The position numbers and the translations under genes are program-made. Below, piece by piece: positions 50,823-61,282 of a stretch of DNA of 64,000 bases (position 1 is the stretch's first letter; each line of letters begins with the position of its first letter). The stretch comes from Varroa destructor (taxonomy: Eukaryota; Arthropoda; Arachnida; Mesostigmata; Varroidae): NCBI RefSeq assembly GCF_002443255.2, contig NW_019211458.1, positions 35,210,096-35,274,095 on the forward strand. Reading direction: 5' to 3'. Below the pieces are notes generated by a model, which worked only from the letters and a program-made list of their open reading frames with translations, did not search any database and had not been told where the DNA came from.

Positions 50823-53598
50823 GTAAGTAATGAAAACAACTTTTTTCTTACTCTATTGTATCGCACCGCGCATATGCTCAGTCCCTCGGATAGGCTATTT
50901 CACAACTGCTTTCAACCGACAGGCAGCGTAGACTTCGGTCGAGTAATAGTTCGAGGCCGTTCGCACCTAAATAAATTCTACGTTACAAAATGAAGATGCG
51001 ACTGTTGAAATGCTAAATAATTGTCATCTTTTACTCTTAATTTATCGCAAAGATTAGCTACGAACGCGATACGGATTCTATTAGCGAGCCTTATTGAAAC
51101 CCGTCTATGGTAGCCAGCGTTGGTTTACGTCAACGCATGTCGATGGGATACTCCATTATGACGCTTGTCGCGAGAGAGCGACGGGACCGCGACAATAAGT
51201 TGACCTTTAGCCGCCAATGCTTTGTTTTTTTCTAGTCAAAGGTTGCGAAGAGACAGGTCGCATAGTTCCGCCTTTACACTTTCTTCCCGTTATTTGAGTA
51301 AATGCCGCCGGTATAGGCCAATGTTGTAGCTTTGGACTGCAACTGCCCTAGCGCTGTAGATGAGCAACTGACCGTCCTCGGTTTTTCTTCCAAGGAGAAA
51401 GTTTATTAAGTGGGCTATTTATTATCTAGCTTGTTATATAATATGTCTGATTTCTAGCTGCTAGCTACTAGCTAGGACTACTAGCTATCGATAGATAAAC
51501 TAAAGGCACACTTCGATTTGGAAGTGTGTTCCGAGCCGTCATATTTGGTTGAGCTCATTTCCACAGAAGGTTTCTCCTTCCGAAGGGAAGATGGGATCGC
51601 CGCTGTTAGCGCGCGCATTGCGCGATCTTTAGCCGTTACAGCGTCGTCCATTTACTGGTGCTATTGGACCAACAGTGTGCGCCAGCCGTCGCGAAACCGA
51701 TGGGACGCACGTGGTCGCGATTGAGCGCCGCCTCTTCCAGTGGCCCTCTCTCAGTTTAGATTGATTAACTGTGTCGCGGCTTTACCCGCTACCGATAGAC
51801 GAGGATAGACAGCTCCTCGTCTGAGACCATCATGTGTACCCGTATTAAAGAGATATACAACAGAGGTGAATCGCTGATGGTTCGAGGAGTCATTTCAGAG
51901 CAGTCAGGGCTACCTTTTACGTGGATCGTTTGAGTTGACTTCAATTGTTTAGTTTTTCCATATCTACTATATGTATATATTGAATATATTTTAATTTGTT
52001 GCCTTGCGTTGTAGGAAGTGATCGCCGTCGTCATGGTCGCCTAATCGTAAATGTCACAACTTCTGAGCAAGCTGTTTTCCAGAATGACCAAGCCGTCCTC
52101 CAGTGCGAGGCCACCGGTCCCTCCCCGGCGATTGTTTACTGGCTCAAGAACGGAGAAAGGATCTCACAGGTAAAAAGAACGACCAGTAGATAGAGCCACA
52201 GCAAAAAAATACACCTCTAGTAGAAACACTGCCTCGTAGACGACGAAGCATTCGGACGTTGGAAGTTGATAAACAGCCTACGGTGCACTTGGCCAGCTAG
52301 CAATTAGCTGCCAGCCCTTTTCTTACTACTTAATTAATGCTGATGATCGCTTTCGTGTCATTGTCTCGGTGAATCTCTCACTGATTCTGGCCGAACTAAG
52401 CTTCGTAAGCATAAGAACATCAGGCAGCCATCCTGTTACTGTTGAACCAGTCGCCTCAAGTATAACAGTATAAAAGCCCGGAGAGCTCTGTGCAATTAAG
52501 GACACTCACACGCACACAGATGCACAGGCATAGACAGCAAACACACACGTACACATGCACACACGCACGCGCGCGCGCGCACGCTTAATATCGTCGAGCT
52601 ACGAAAAGCAGTGGCTAATAAAACTGTTTTTCTCGTTTCCGGTTGAGCAGCAAGATAATAGCGAAAGCCTGAATCTGGTCTCGTTTGATGATACCGACAT
52701 CGTTAAATCTACCGATTTTACCCTTACCACCGTCAAGTCGAAGTTGTACATTGACTGTGCTTCAGCTGACGATGAGGCCGAGTACACATGCGTGGCCATT
52801 AGCAATGAACAGACGGAGTCGGCGACTTATAAGCTTCAGGTGTCGCGGTCACCAAACCCAATGACCCCGACAGGCTGTCGCACACACGCCAAAAAGTCAC
52901 ATCATATCGGTAAGTCTTTTTTATTATTGTAAAAAATTAATTTCTACAATGAAGCTGATATGATTATAATCTGTGGACTAGATGATCATTAGCTGTGGTT
53001 GAGGCCAATTTTGCTTAAGGTCCGCCTTGTCGAACAAGGAACACTTGTGTATGGGTCTTAGAGTTGATTACTGGAATCACCGACGAATAGCTGACCAACC
53101 TGTCTACGATAGTCCTAGAGAGAGAAGAATAGATTATTAATGTAATTAGAAAGTGCTTTCGATTTCTAGAAGGAATCGTTATTCACTCGTCAGCCAAGCT
53201 GTGAACCTTTTCCTAGCTAGCGATCATCGTCTGCTTTGTTTATTTCATTCTGCAATGCAGACGTCGTAACGGTCAGTCTCGTTACGCTTGTTGGCGCCGG
53301 AATTTCAGGCAAGCCCGCGCGTATCACATTCTGGACTCACAACAAGTTGGTGCCACTCAGCTCCAGCGTAGTATTGGTTTGTCGTGCACAAGGCACGAAC
53401 CCGGCGATTACATGGGTAAACGAGGAGACTCAAGCGATGATCTCGGACTCAGATGCGGAACGAATCCACGTACGTGACAATGGTGATCTCGAGATCAAGA
53501 ATGTTCAATGGACCGACATGGGCGGCTATGCGTGTCAAGCGGAAAACGAGGTCGGCGCAGACCGCCAGGTCGCCTTCCTCTACCCCTACACTCCATAA
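50603..53598 (+). CDS. ImpL2: ImpL2-like secreted two-Ig-domain protein (4 coding exons)
   Basis: Exons 50603-50822, 52015-52169, 52651-52909 and 53261-53598 join in phases 1, 0 and 1 across GT-AG introns, giving 972 nt (323 residues plus TAA). Residues 1-34 form a signal peptide with a long Leu/Val/Ala core ending at Ala-Gly-Ala. Residues 66-82 are very basic. Ig1 spans about 83-190 (Cys104, Trp116, Cys172 in a D-D-E-A-E-Y-T-C context). Ig2 spans about 230-320 (Cys252, Trp263, Cys303 in D-M-G-G-Y-A-C). The chain ends in F-L-Y-P, as in ImpL2/zwei-Ig proteins. There is one N-glycosylation sequon, Asn86-Val-Thr, and no membrane anchor. ImpL2 proteins are extracellular binders of insulin-like peptides that dampen insulin/IGF signalling; that role is inferred from the family. 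The ATG at 50603 is chosen because the upstream GTG at 50585 overlaps a splice-acceptor-like AG, and the signal peptide starts naturally at this Met. The main alternative is another secreted two-Ig (ZIG-type) protein. Confidence 0.85.
50823..52014 (+). other. ImpL2-like intron 1
   Basis: A GT-AG intron of 1192 nt in phase 1. It contains an imperfect CTAGCTA-type tandem stretch around 51454-51489. No conserved element is recognisable otherwise. Confidence 0.8.
52015..52169 (+). CDS. ImpL2: ImpL2-like coding exon 2 (first half of Ig1)
   Basis: The acceptor is gcgttgtag ending at 52014 and the donor is GTAAAA at 52170. It encodes residues 74 (part) to 125, including a second Arg cluster (Ser-Asp-Arg-Arg-Arg-His), the sequon N86-V-T, the Ig1 B-strand Cys104 and the C-strand Trp116 (Y-W-L-K-N-G). 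The exon ends in phase 0. Confidence 0.85.
52170..52650 (+). other. ImpL2-like intron 2, with CA/CG repeat
   Basis: A GT-AG intron of 481 nt in phase 0. Positions 52503-52583 are an imperfect (CA)n tract ending in (CG)n, within 70 bases of the acceptor. Confidence 0.8.
52503..52583. repeat. (CA)n/(CG)n imperfect repeat
   Basis: Purine-pyrimidine alternating tract (CA with CG at its 3' end) within ImpL2-like intron 2. A Z-DNA-prone composition. Confidence 0.92.
52651..52909 (+). CDS. ImpL2: ImpL2-like coding exon 3 (second half of Ig1, inter-Ig linker)
   Basis: The acceptor is ggttgagcag ending at 52650 and the donor is GTAAGT at 52910. It encodes residues 126-211 plus the first base of Asp212. 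It contains Ig1 F-strand Cys172 in E-Y-T-C-V-A, and two further cysteines outside the canonical pair (Cys161, Cys201) that could form an extra disulfide. Confidence 0.85.
52910..53260 (+). other. ImpL2-like intron 3
   Basis: A GT-AG intron of 351 nt in phase 1 that separates the inter-domain linker from Ig2. Nothing else is recognised inside it. Confidence 0.8.
53261..53598 (+). CDS. ImpL2: ImpL2-like coding exon 4 (Ig2 and C terminus)
   Basis: The acceptor is ttctgcaatgcag ending at 53260. It encodes residues 212-323 and stops with TAA at 53596-53598. It holds the whole second Ig domain: Cys252, Trp263, the N-G-D-L-E-I turn, D-M-G-G-Y-A-C and Cys303, followed by the terminal F-L-Y-P segment. 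The first AATAAA I see downstream is at 54800-54805, with another at 54924-54929. Confidence 0.87.
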
Positions 53599-54930
53599 GA
53601 CGCAGGCACGTATGGATGACCACGTCCGACCATCTACGCAGTCAGCTCCTCAATCAGGAGAACAAGATAGCAGGATAGCAGGATGACAGGACTACACTGG
53701 AAGAAAATAACCTGTGAAAAAAGTCTATATTTATATACAGACATGTAGATGTATCGGCGGATGTGTGGGCTGGGTAGGTTGTAACTTATAACCGATTATT
53801 GGTGCGTGTGTCCAGCACGCCACCCAAAACAAACCGTACTGCTCCGTTTCCTTCCACACGGCCTGACTCGCGCGCCTCGAGGGGCCCTGATTGGACAACA
53901 ACTTTCTCGTACTCTGTTCTGCCACTCTTACTACTATTACTACTAGTACTACTGTTACAACTAGGCAGAGCCCGGCTCACAAGCCAGTCTCTTTAGTCGA
54001 AGTATGGCCCTCCCTCTTTGAAAACTTCTTTCACCTCATCCCGTTTTCGCACTCGTGACAGGGACCACTGGGAAACAAACACGTTTTCACATACACGGAC
54101 TGAGCTCTGAACCACACTTAGTCTCTGGATCCGAGAGTGATTATTGACCGGATAGCCCTTCTTGCTATGTCTTTCCAAGGACGTTGATGACTATGATGAT
54201 TCTTGATGATCACTGACTGAGTACTGACCGCGCTTTCTTCAATTCAACGAACCGATACATAGTATATATATAATTAGTGGGCAACTACTCAATGAGATCT
54301 GATAGACAGTGGTCATCTTGAACAGAGCGCACCCGTCGAATGCTACACACAAGAAAACAGCACAGAAAAAAAAAATATGGTAAAATTATATGCACGATGT
54401 TGTTCTATTTGAGATGGCACCGCTCCATAGAGATGTGTACGGTTCAAACACAGCGCCTGGTCACATGCAATCGTCAGATGGACACCGCACATTGAAAAGT
54501 GACAGGATACTGCTCCTTGTGTCTCGTCCATTTTTCTGACCTTACATTCAACTATAGCCGCTTCACCTTTACATGATCAGACTGCGTGTCTAGAATTGTC
54601 TTCTAAACCTCTTTCGGTAATTTGCTGCCAGCTTCTACTCTTACAAATACTATGACCACAGACGCTACAAGATAGGGCCCATAGCGTGGCCTTCGGTACT
54701 AGCAGCAAATGCCAAAAAGTCAAAAAAAAAAAACGTTAGAAATAACTCTAATCGAGTCAACCAAGTAATTAGCTATTAACAAATTAATTAATAATCATAA
54801 ATAAAGAACAGCCGTGAAGAACGAATCGCATGAAGACGCACAGACGAAAACTGATAGTTACACATGCGTATACAAGCGATAAGTGAACAGACAAACATAT
54901 TATGTAATGATTTTTTTTTGCCGAATAAAC
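53599..54930 (+). other. Probable ImpL2-like 3' UTR region
   Basis: The stretch follows the ImpL2-like stop codon. Candidate poly(A) signals AATAAA lie at 54800-54805 and 54924-54929. The short ORFs in it lack splice or domain support. The transcript end is inferred, not shown. Confidence 0.4.
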
Positions 54931-56052
54931 CCCTATGAGAAGCTAGATTTGTCTACGGAGATCTAGACACTTAGAGGTCGTGAATGATCGATCTACAACA
55001 GGGTGACAACAGAGAACAACCGGTACGAAATAGCTGACATCTTTAATTGTCCCGATCCCCCTTTGAAGCGATTCACGACAGCCATTCGAATTCTACAGCG
55101 ACCGCTAACTGGACCGTTACTTTCCGATCGGTCGTGTGTTCTGTCGTCAGTTTGCTAATCCGGTGTCAGACCGAGTGCTTCAAGTGGTGCTCGTCCTGTT
55201 TTGTACCAATTCGGCTTATGTGTACCGGTCAGGAGTTGAAAGCCTTGCCAAAGTCGGCCCATTTTCTCTAAGAATGAAATAATTGAATGAAGGTGTACGC
55301 GTTCTAGGACCTTACTTTATTTATTTACTAGCTTAGCACTATTAAATTCAAATCTTATGTACATATTGCTATTTATGTTTAGGCGCATATATGAAATTAA
55401 CTTAATAAATTTTTCGCAAAGGTGAATATTGTCTGCAAGTAAATCCCGTACGTGTTGTCAATTCTCATAATTTTTTTTATGCATTTATGGATGCGTAGAA
55501 GTCAATAGAAGTATTTAGAACCTTTTACTAGACGACAGCGACTACAAATCGCTTCTGCTTGTTATCTGGTTGAATCAATGGATGCACACCAACCACACAA
55601 AATATATAAGTACTACAATATAAGGCCTACAATATATATAAGTACTGTATAGTAGTTCATTATTAGTCAATTTTCAGACAGTTCGTAAAAATATAATAAA
55701 ATATAGGTAATAACACGCCGACACTTTGAGTTTGAAGAGTTAGTTTTCTGGCCTCGAACAGACAAGAGGATTCCTTTAAGGAGGCTAAACTACTCCTGAT
55801 TTGCCTTTACAAATCAAGCGACAAGACCGGTTCGTGACGATGACTCTTTCTGACAGCCGCGACCATCGTGACGTGCCGCAAGAGAAGAGTTTACTTATAC
55901 AAAACATTAGCGATACAGCAAAACAACTATGTCAGGGAGGTGGCTCTCGGAATAAGTTAAGCAACGACTAAAACCATAAAGTTCAGGAGAACAATACTGC
56001 ACATACATACTTCGGCTAAACCTTAAAGGCATCTACAAGGTATTTTGCAGCA
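54931..56052. other. AT-rich intergenic stretch
   Basis: Further AATAAA at 55404. No supported gene. It lies between the ImpL2-like 3' region and the second LINE remnant. Confidence 0.5.
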
Positions 56053-56462
56053 CGCATCAAGAACAGGATCAAGGGCAAAATGGTACCAGTAGTTAAAGTC
56101 CAGAATCGTCGAACGCTATCAATCGACACCGCCCTAAAACTGTTCAATCTAAAGATTGCACCGGAGGTTTCTTATGGTATCTGATCTATAAGGCTTCAGT
56201 TGTCCACTCAGCTTCGACACTTGAGTTTCGCACTTCATCACGGAATCGGGATGTATCTGTCAGAAGGTATCTCACCTTGATGTTATCTGCGAAATGTCTG
56301 ACCTGCACGGAACAAGATCACTTCGCATTTTCACACATAGACGAAAACGGCCGGAACAAACGGACGAAAAAGGACAGATCCTTTGTCCTAGAAATCACTA
56401 ATGATGGTTGGAAGTGCACTAACAAAAATAGTCGTCACATAGTAAACAGGTTTACAAGTTGA
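56053..56462 (+). mobile_element. Second decayed copy of the same non-LTR retrotransposon (post-RT region)
   Basis: From 56053 one frame reads R-I-K-N-R-I-K-G-K-M, then L-S-I-D-T-A-L-K-L-F-N-L-K-I-A-P and S-Y-G-I before a TGA. This aligns with L-P-L-A-T-A-L-R-L-F-D-I-K-E-A-S of the copy at 5.46 kb. After a frame change, 56277-56462 reads F-S-H-I-D-E-N-G then I-T-N-D-G-W-K and R-H-I-V-N-R-F, matching the position of the S-N-N-E-W-K segment in the first copy. It has stops and frameshifts and lacks the RT domain, so it is a 3' remnant. Confidence 0.65.
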
Positions 56463-57189
56463 AGATTTCATTAGCTGACTGTGAAAGGTCATAGCCTAAA
56501 TGCGAGGTTCGTTTATAAGTGTAGTAAAATTAGTTGTTGTTGTAAATAGAAAAAGCAAACAACAAAACAGGGTATTGGAAGCTACCATTTTTAGCTACTC
56601 GGCACGAGCTGAGAAACATTAGGTTGGAAATTTGAATAGATCCGCCTTATAGCTTATATCAGATTATTCTGTCAAAATTTCACCCAGAAACCACAGAAGT
56701 TTTACCGTGAATGAGTTACAATGTTATCAAAAAAGTGCTAGAAAATTGTCGATCAACATGGCCCATTTTCGTGTATATATAACGACAGCCCACAAACATG
56801 TATATATAAACAAATGCTTTGTTACAATTTTCGTTTAAAAATGATCGCTACTTTTTTGACAACCCAATATTATTGATCTTGTTCATAAATGAGTAGAATA
56901 TCAGATTATTCCTTTTGAAACAGAAAGTTCTTTGTCTGCGTATCTTTTTTAACTAAAAAAATATCTCATGGTATTTCGTAACAAACATAGCACAGATTAC
57001 GCAAAGCCAAGGCTGTCAGTCATTTACAGCATACAGTTACCTTTTTTTTGACCTCGCCTCTTGCCCTAGAGAGAAGCGTATTTGTCTTCCTGAGGGCATT
57101 TAGGCTAAATGTTTCGTGTTTTACGTCCGGTGCGGCCGTCAGGCGTTCCAGCAGACAGCTGCCTCGGAGCACCAAGAAAAGTGGTCCAG

Positions 57190-57268
57190 GCTCCGATTCG
57201 AACCCACACCGTCACATGTATCTCATTGGCGGGAAACACGCCGTTCACTATGTCATCACCATGACGCT
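57190..57268 (-). mobile_element. tRNA-derived SINE-like remnant
   Basis: On the minus strand an A-box-like stretch (TGGTGATGACATAGTGAACG, about 57262-57243) is followed about 45 nt later by a B box containing GTTCGAATC (57203-57195), the spacing of a polymerase III tRNA promoter. The T stem is no longer paired, so it is not a functional tRNA. It is read as a tRNA-derived SINE head or tRNA pseudogene. Confidence 0.5.
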
Positions 57269-57530
57269 CTAAGAAAGTCATCACTTAAGAAACTCTTAGC
57301 AAAATGCATGTGCATTGGAGGCTAGTTTCACAGAGAATCGGTAAGAATGCCTAACCTATGCTATACCCAGAATTTTATTCCCAGAATTGCCAAATGTCTG
57401 CTGTATTCATGTTGCAGACAATCGACATTGCCATGTATGTTTATGTGTATGTTCTGTATTGAATGTTTTTTTTTGTGGCAACGATTATAGAACAAAGATC
57501 GCCTCTCAGATCGTATGTAAATGATATACA

Positions 57531-57534
<4 letters not shown>

Positions 57535-57565
<31 letters not shown>
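57535..57565. repeat. (AT)n microsatellite
   Basis: A perfect AT tract of 31 nt, about 270 nt from the tRNA-like remnant. Confidence 0.95.
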
Positions 57566-57568
<3 letters not shown>

Positions 57569-60018
57569 ACATCACTAAAATTTGTAGCCACAAATATTCT
57601 GTAATGCGGTCGCGTGCCCTGTGGACTTGGGTCCATCACCTAAACAACCGCCGCGAAATGATTAGTACCATCACATCCTATCCGACACTAAATATACGTA
57701 AGCCACAACACCGTATCAAATAAATCGAAGGAAAAAGCGCTTGCATAACAGTAACGTAGATTTATTCTTGATCTAATTGTTATTTCGGGCTGTCGACGCT
57801 TAGCAGGCCCTTCATTAATTTAAGTGGCACCCGGCGCGAAAATACAAAAAGTCGATGAAAATATATCATGATGTGACGCGTACAAACTAAGCTTAGGCTA
57901 TTCTAGCTAAGATAAGAATGCTTGGTTACTACTGTTCATGTATGACCTTTTAAAAATGAAGATACTAAGTGATCCAGACGATCTATAAGAACGGAAGTGG
58001 CTGATTCGTAAATGGCTTATTAGTAAGAGACCTAATCAGAGTGACTCTTCAGTAGATAATTTCCCAAATATCAAGTGTACAACGAGCGACCAGTTAATCG
58101 AAGCGCCGGTAGTATTGTTTTTAAATACTATTAAATCCTAGTCAAAAAGTTAAATAATTAAAATTTTTGATTTAGTTAAAAACCTGTATAATATTTTCGA
58201 ATAAAGTGCATGCTACTTACTGTTTAGCTACAGGTCTGCTAAAAATCTTGAGAGTAACCCCCTTTTCAAATCAGATCCGTTGGTTTGGATGACTCTGTCT
58301 TGTGAATCGCTCCGAGGGATTAAGCGAATATTGGCCGAGTCACAATGTCATCAACATTAATCAGCCATTTGAACTTTTATAATGAATTGGTGTGCATAGA
58401 CCAAGCGAGACATTGTACAATGCCCAATCGATATGAATGCTACGATTTTCCCTATTGGAACTCAAACAAAGGATCTTCAACACGTGACTTAAATGGATAT
58501 TTTTCTGTATTTTTTAGCAGCTACTCAGTTCCGTAGTATCTTCTGAACTAAACGGCAGAAAGCATCAGACAAACTGAAAGTACGGCCTTTCAAGTTTTCT
58601 TTCATACCTCGAAGACTAACTGCTTAGCAATTTATTGATTATCATTTAGTCAAAATGACATCTATTATTATAATGCAGTGCTGATAGTCACCGGAACGTA
58701 TCGAATAGATTTCAGTCTAGCATTATAAATTTCAGACGTGATGTTTTTGGGTAAGTTAGTCTAAGAATAAACATATTTGGTTTCATAGACAGGGGCAGTC
58801 ACGGCGATGGCGGGGTGTTAGCATCAATGCCTGCCAAAGATTTATGGACACGATATGGTCAAGGTTCAAAATCAGGTCTAGTTGTTTAATGTTGGAAGCC
58901 AATTGTCTGAAGCAGTGGTTAATAAAAGTACATAAGGCTCGAAAAATTTACGCGCTAGGATATTGCAAAATAAGAGTAAGCCTTCTTTATTTCACAGTAT
59001 GTTTTGTATGTACGTGCATGAAGCGGGACAAAGCTCAAGCATAGTTAACTAGATAAAGAATATTTAAATAATTAAAAACTAAAAAGAGTTAGTAGAACTA
59101 CTTCGGTTCTAAGCAAGATTAACATGAACCCTAAGAAGCCCTTCATTAGGCTTCCATGTGACTTTCTGGCAACGATGACTGTGGGATAAAACACTTCATC
59201 AAAAGCACAGGTAAATTTTTTTGGTCTACGATCGAACGGCCTATTTCATAGTTCTTTTTCTATTAATTAATTATTAATAAATAGACTTGTTATAATTGAA
59301 CCTTTTTGTGGTCTAGTTATAAGAAGTCTGTTTCTCGATTTAAGGAAGCGATTGTATGGTGAACTGTATGACCTTTAGGAATGCGACTTTAGCAACGAAT
59401 CCACATGATAAACGGTTGGCTTATCGATTCCTAACCATCACAATCTAAGCTAGAAAATGTTGACTGAGAAAAAATAAGCAGATGCTTGTAACACTATACA
59501 TGTATATAATGTATAAACGAATATGTACAGATAGCCTGGCAGAATCTAGGATCCAGTCTATGACCTCTAGAACTATGACGAAGAGATGAATACCGCTATC
59601 TTTGCATAGTGTGAATATAAGGGAGGTATCAGCGTAACTAAAACGAGCTGTCTTTCGGTGATTTTAATGTTGCAGCCTTAATAAACCTAATAACTTGCAG
59701 CCTATTTTCAGGCCTAAGGGAAAATGTTCATAGACCCATACCAATAAGTGAAAATGTGATTTTAGCTAAAGCAATATGACAACATTTGCAGTACATGGCT
59801 TCAAATGTGGTGATTGCTCTTCGAATATATCATGATGGAACAAAACGAGTTAGTAAATAAAAAAAAAATCGAACTTAGCTATGATACAAACAGAAGTCGT
59901 TTAATTTACGTCGCGGATAATTTACGATTATGAGTTTTTGCTTTATCTACGAAAAGTGTTCGCAGGCCTTGCCTCTCACAAAGGTTTCCTTACTGCTCCG
60001 CAAGATGCGGTTTAAATT
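57566..60018. other. AT-rich intergenic stretch
   Basis: No exon or element that I can support. Confidence 0.5.
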
Positions 60019-60089
60019 TTAACGTATTTGTAATATTGAAAAGAGTAAACAAAAAACGACTGGTTTGCTTCTTCGATAGTGTCTCGTCG

Positions 60090-60187
60090 CTAATATAAAG
60101 CATGAGATGGCTCCTGCGCATCGACTGCACTTGTAGCTGTTACGTGGAGCTCCGACGGTACGTGATCGATACAGGGCTGAGTCACGA
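60090..60187 (-). CDS. Candidate terminal exon, unidentified minus-strand gene
   Basis: A very good acceptor (gtgtttcttttcag) ends at 60188 on the minus strand. Joined in phase 1 to the exon at 60545-60614, it reads V-V-T-Q-P-C-I-D-H-V-P-S-E-L and on to a TAG at 60092-60090. The composition is polar and coding-like. If the upstream exon were read in another phase, a longer basic frame to about 60019 would be used instead. No family is recognised. Confidence 0.42.
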
Positions 60188-60544
60188 CTGAAAAGAAACA
60201 CAACATGAGTGAACTTTAGATTTAATTTGCCGAAACTAATAATGACGTTATATGTTATAGTTTGTTAGAAAACGTAGTTATATAGTTATATAGCGATTAT
60301 CCTCAAATAATACAAAGTTAACAGTACCACATCTTCAGTAAATTGAATGTTGCTGCAAAAAAGCTCTTTACTTCGATGATTACTGCTGGGCGTACAGCCA
60401 TTGCTAATTTATAATTATCGTCAAGTTGTATTTTGAAGTTTTCAATTCAATCTATTGCAAAAAAAAAAACTGCGATTTGTTAGAGGTATCTCTTGCTAGG
60501 AAGCACAATGTATAGCAGATAGTACAATGTGGTAAGGTATTTAC

Positions 60545-60614
60545 CGGGCTGTTCTGAATTGGGGTGAACGTGTTGCGGAGTTGACTGAATTGTCTCTGTT
60601 GGCACGTCTGTCTG
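60545..60614 (-). CDS. Candidate internal exon, unidentified minus-strand gene
   Basis: The acceptor is a long T run plus CAGCAG (a NAGNAG site; the exon may start at 60614 or 60611). The donor is GTAAAT at 60544-60539. From phase 0 it reads Q-T-D-V-P-T-E-T-I-Q then a Pro/His/Ser-rich stretch, and ends in phase 1. That is exactly the phase needed to continue into the next exon (60187-60090). All three frames are open, so the frame rests on the junction with the next exon. Confidence 0.45.
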
Positions 60615-60694
60615 CTGAAAAAAATTACATTAACGAAAAAATTATATTTAGAAATTTTGTAGTTTAACTTGTGCTTTCAGCAATTTCTTTTTAC

Positions 60695-60798
60695 CTCCTA
60701 TGAAACCCAGGCAATCAACCCGTCTTTTGCTTCCCTTTTCTACTATTTGGGTCTGTGTGATCTTCAGCCAGTAATTCCTCGCTGCTGTTTCAGTCATA
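60695..60798 (-). CDS. Candidate minus-strand exon with internal ATG
   Basis: The acceptor is cttcgtcag before 60798 and the donor is GTAAAA after 60695. Only one frame is open across the 104 nt. It begins at an ATG two bases in (M-T-E-T-A-A-R-N-Y-W-L-K-I-T) and ends R-V-D-C-L-G-F-I-G-G. It does not match the phase of the 42-nt exon unless that exon is 5' UTR or the two are alternatives. I do not recognise the product. Confidence 0.3.
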
Positions 60799-60910
60799 CT
60801 GACGAAGACTAATACAACATCTAGCTGATTGTAAACGCCTGTCTATTTATAACCGAATTATCTTATAATTTTAAGTCATGCATAGTAAGATTAACAAATG
60901 AATGACCTAC

Positions 60911-60952
60911 CGGCCGTATTGCGTATATAGGTCTCAGAGGGCAGCAGGATCC
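60911..60952 (-). CDS. Candidate 42-nt micro-exon on the minus strand
   Basis: A strong acceptor (gctgccggtttcag) and donor GTAGGT (60910-60905) enclose 42 nt. Read from phase 0 it gives 14 residues (G-S-C-C-P-L-R-P-I-Y-A-I-R-P) and would join in phase 0 to the exon at 60614. It could equally be untranslated. Support is from splice signals only. Confidence 0.33.
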
Positions 60953-61282
60953 CTGAAACCGGCAGCAATGTCTGCAATACCGTGGCAAAGACAAACGATT
61001 CAGGTATAATTATATATTTATCCCCGATTCCTTTGATTAGGTTAGGATTTTTAAGTGTAGAGTATGGCTGTTTGCAACTTCCATGTATATATACTACACC
61101 ACAAAAAAATCATTTTCTAGCGGATAGTTGTATATATAGTTGTCAAAAGTCGTACCGCGCAGCTATCACGTCAGGAAATTACGATTTTGAAGTCCATAAT
61201 ACAATAATTTAACGTGAATTTGGTTGCTGTTAAACGTTAGTTTATTCTGCATGTCCTAACAAGAAGAACATTTTTCTAGAAG

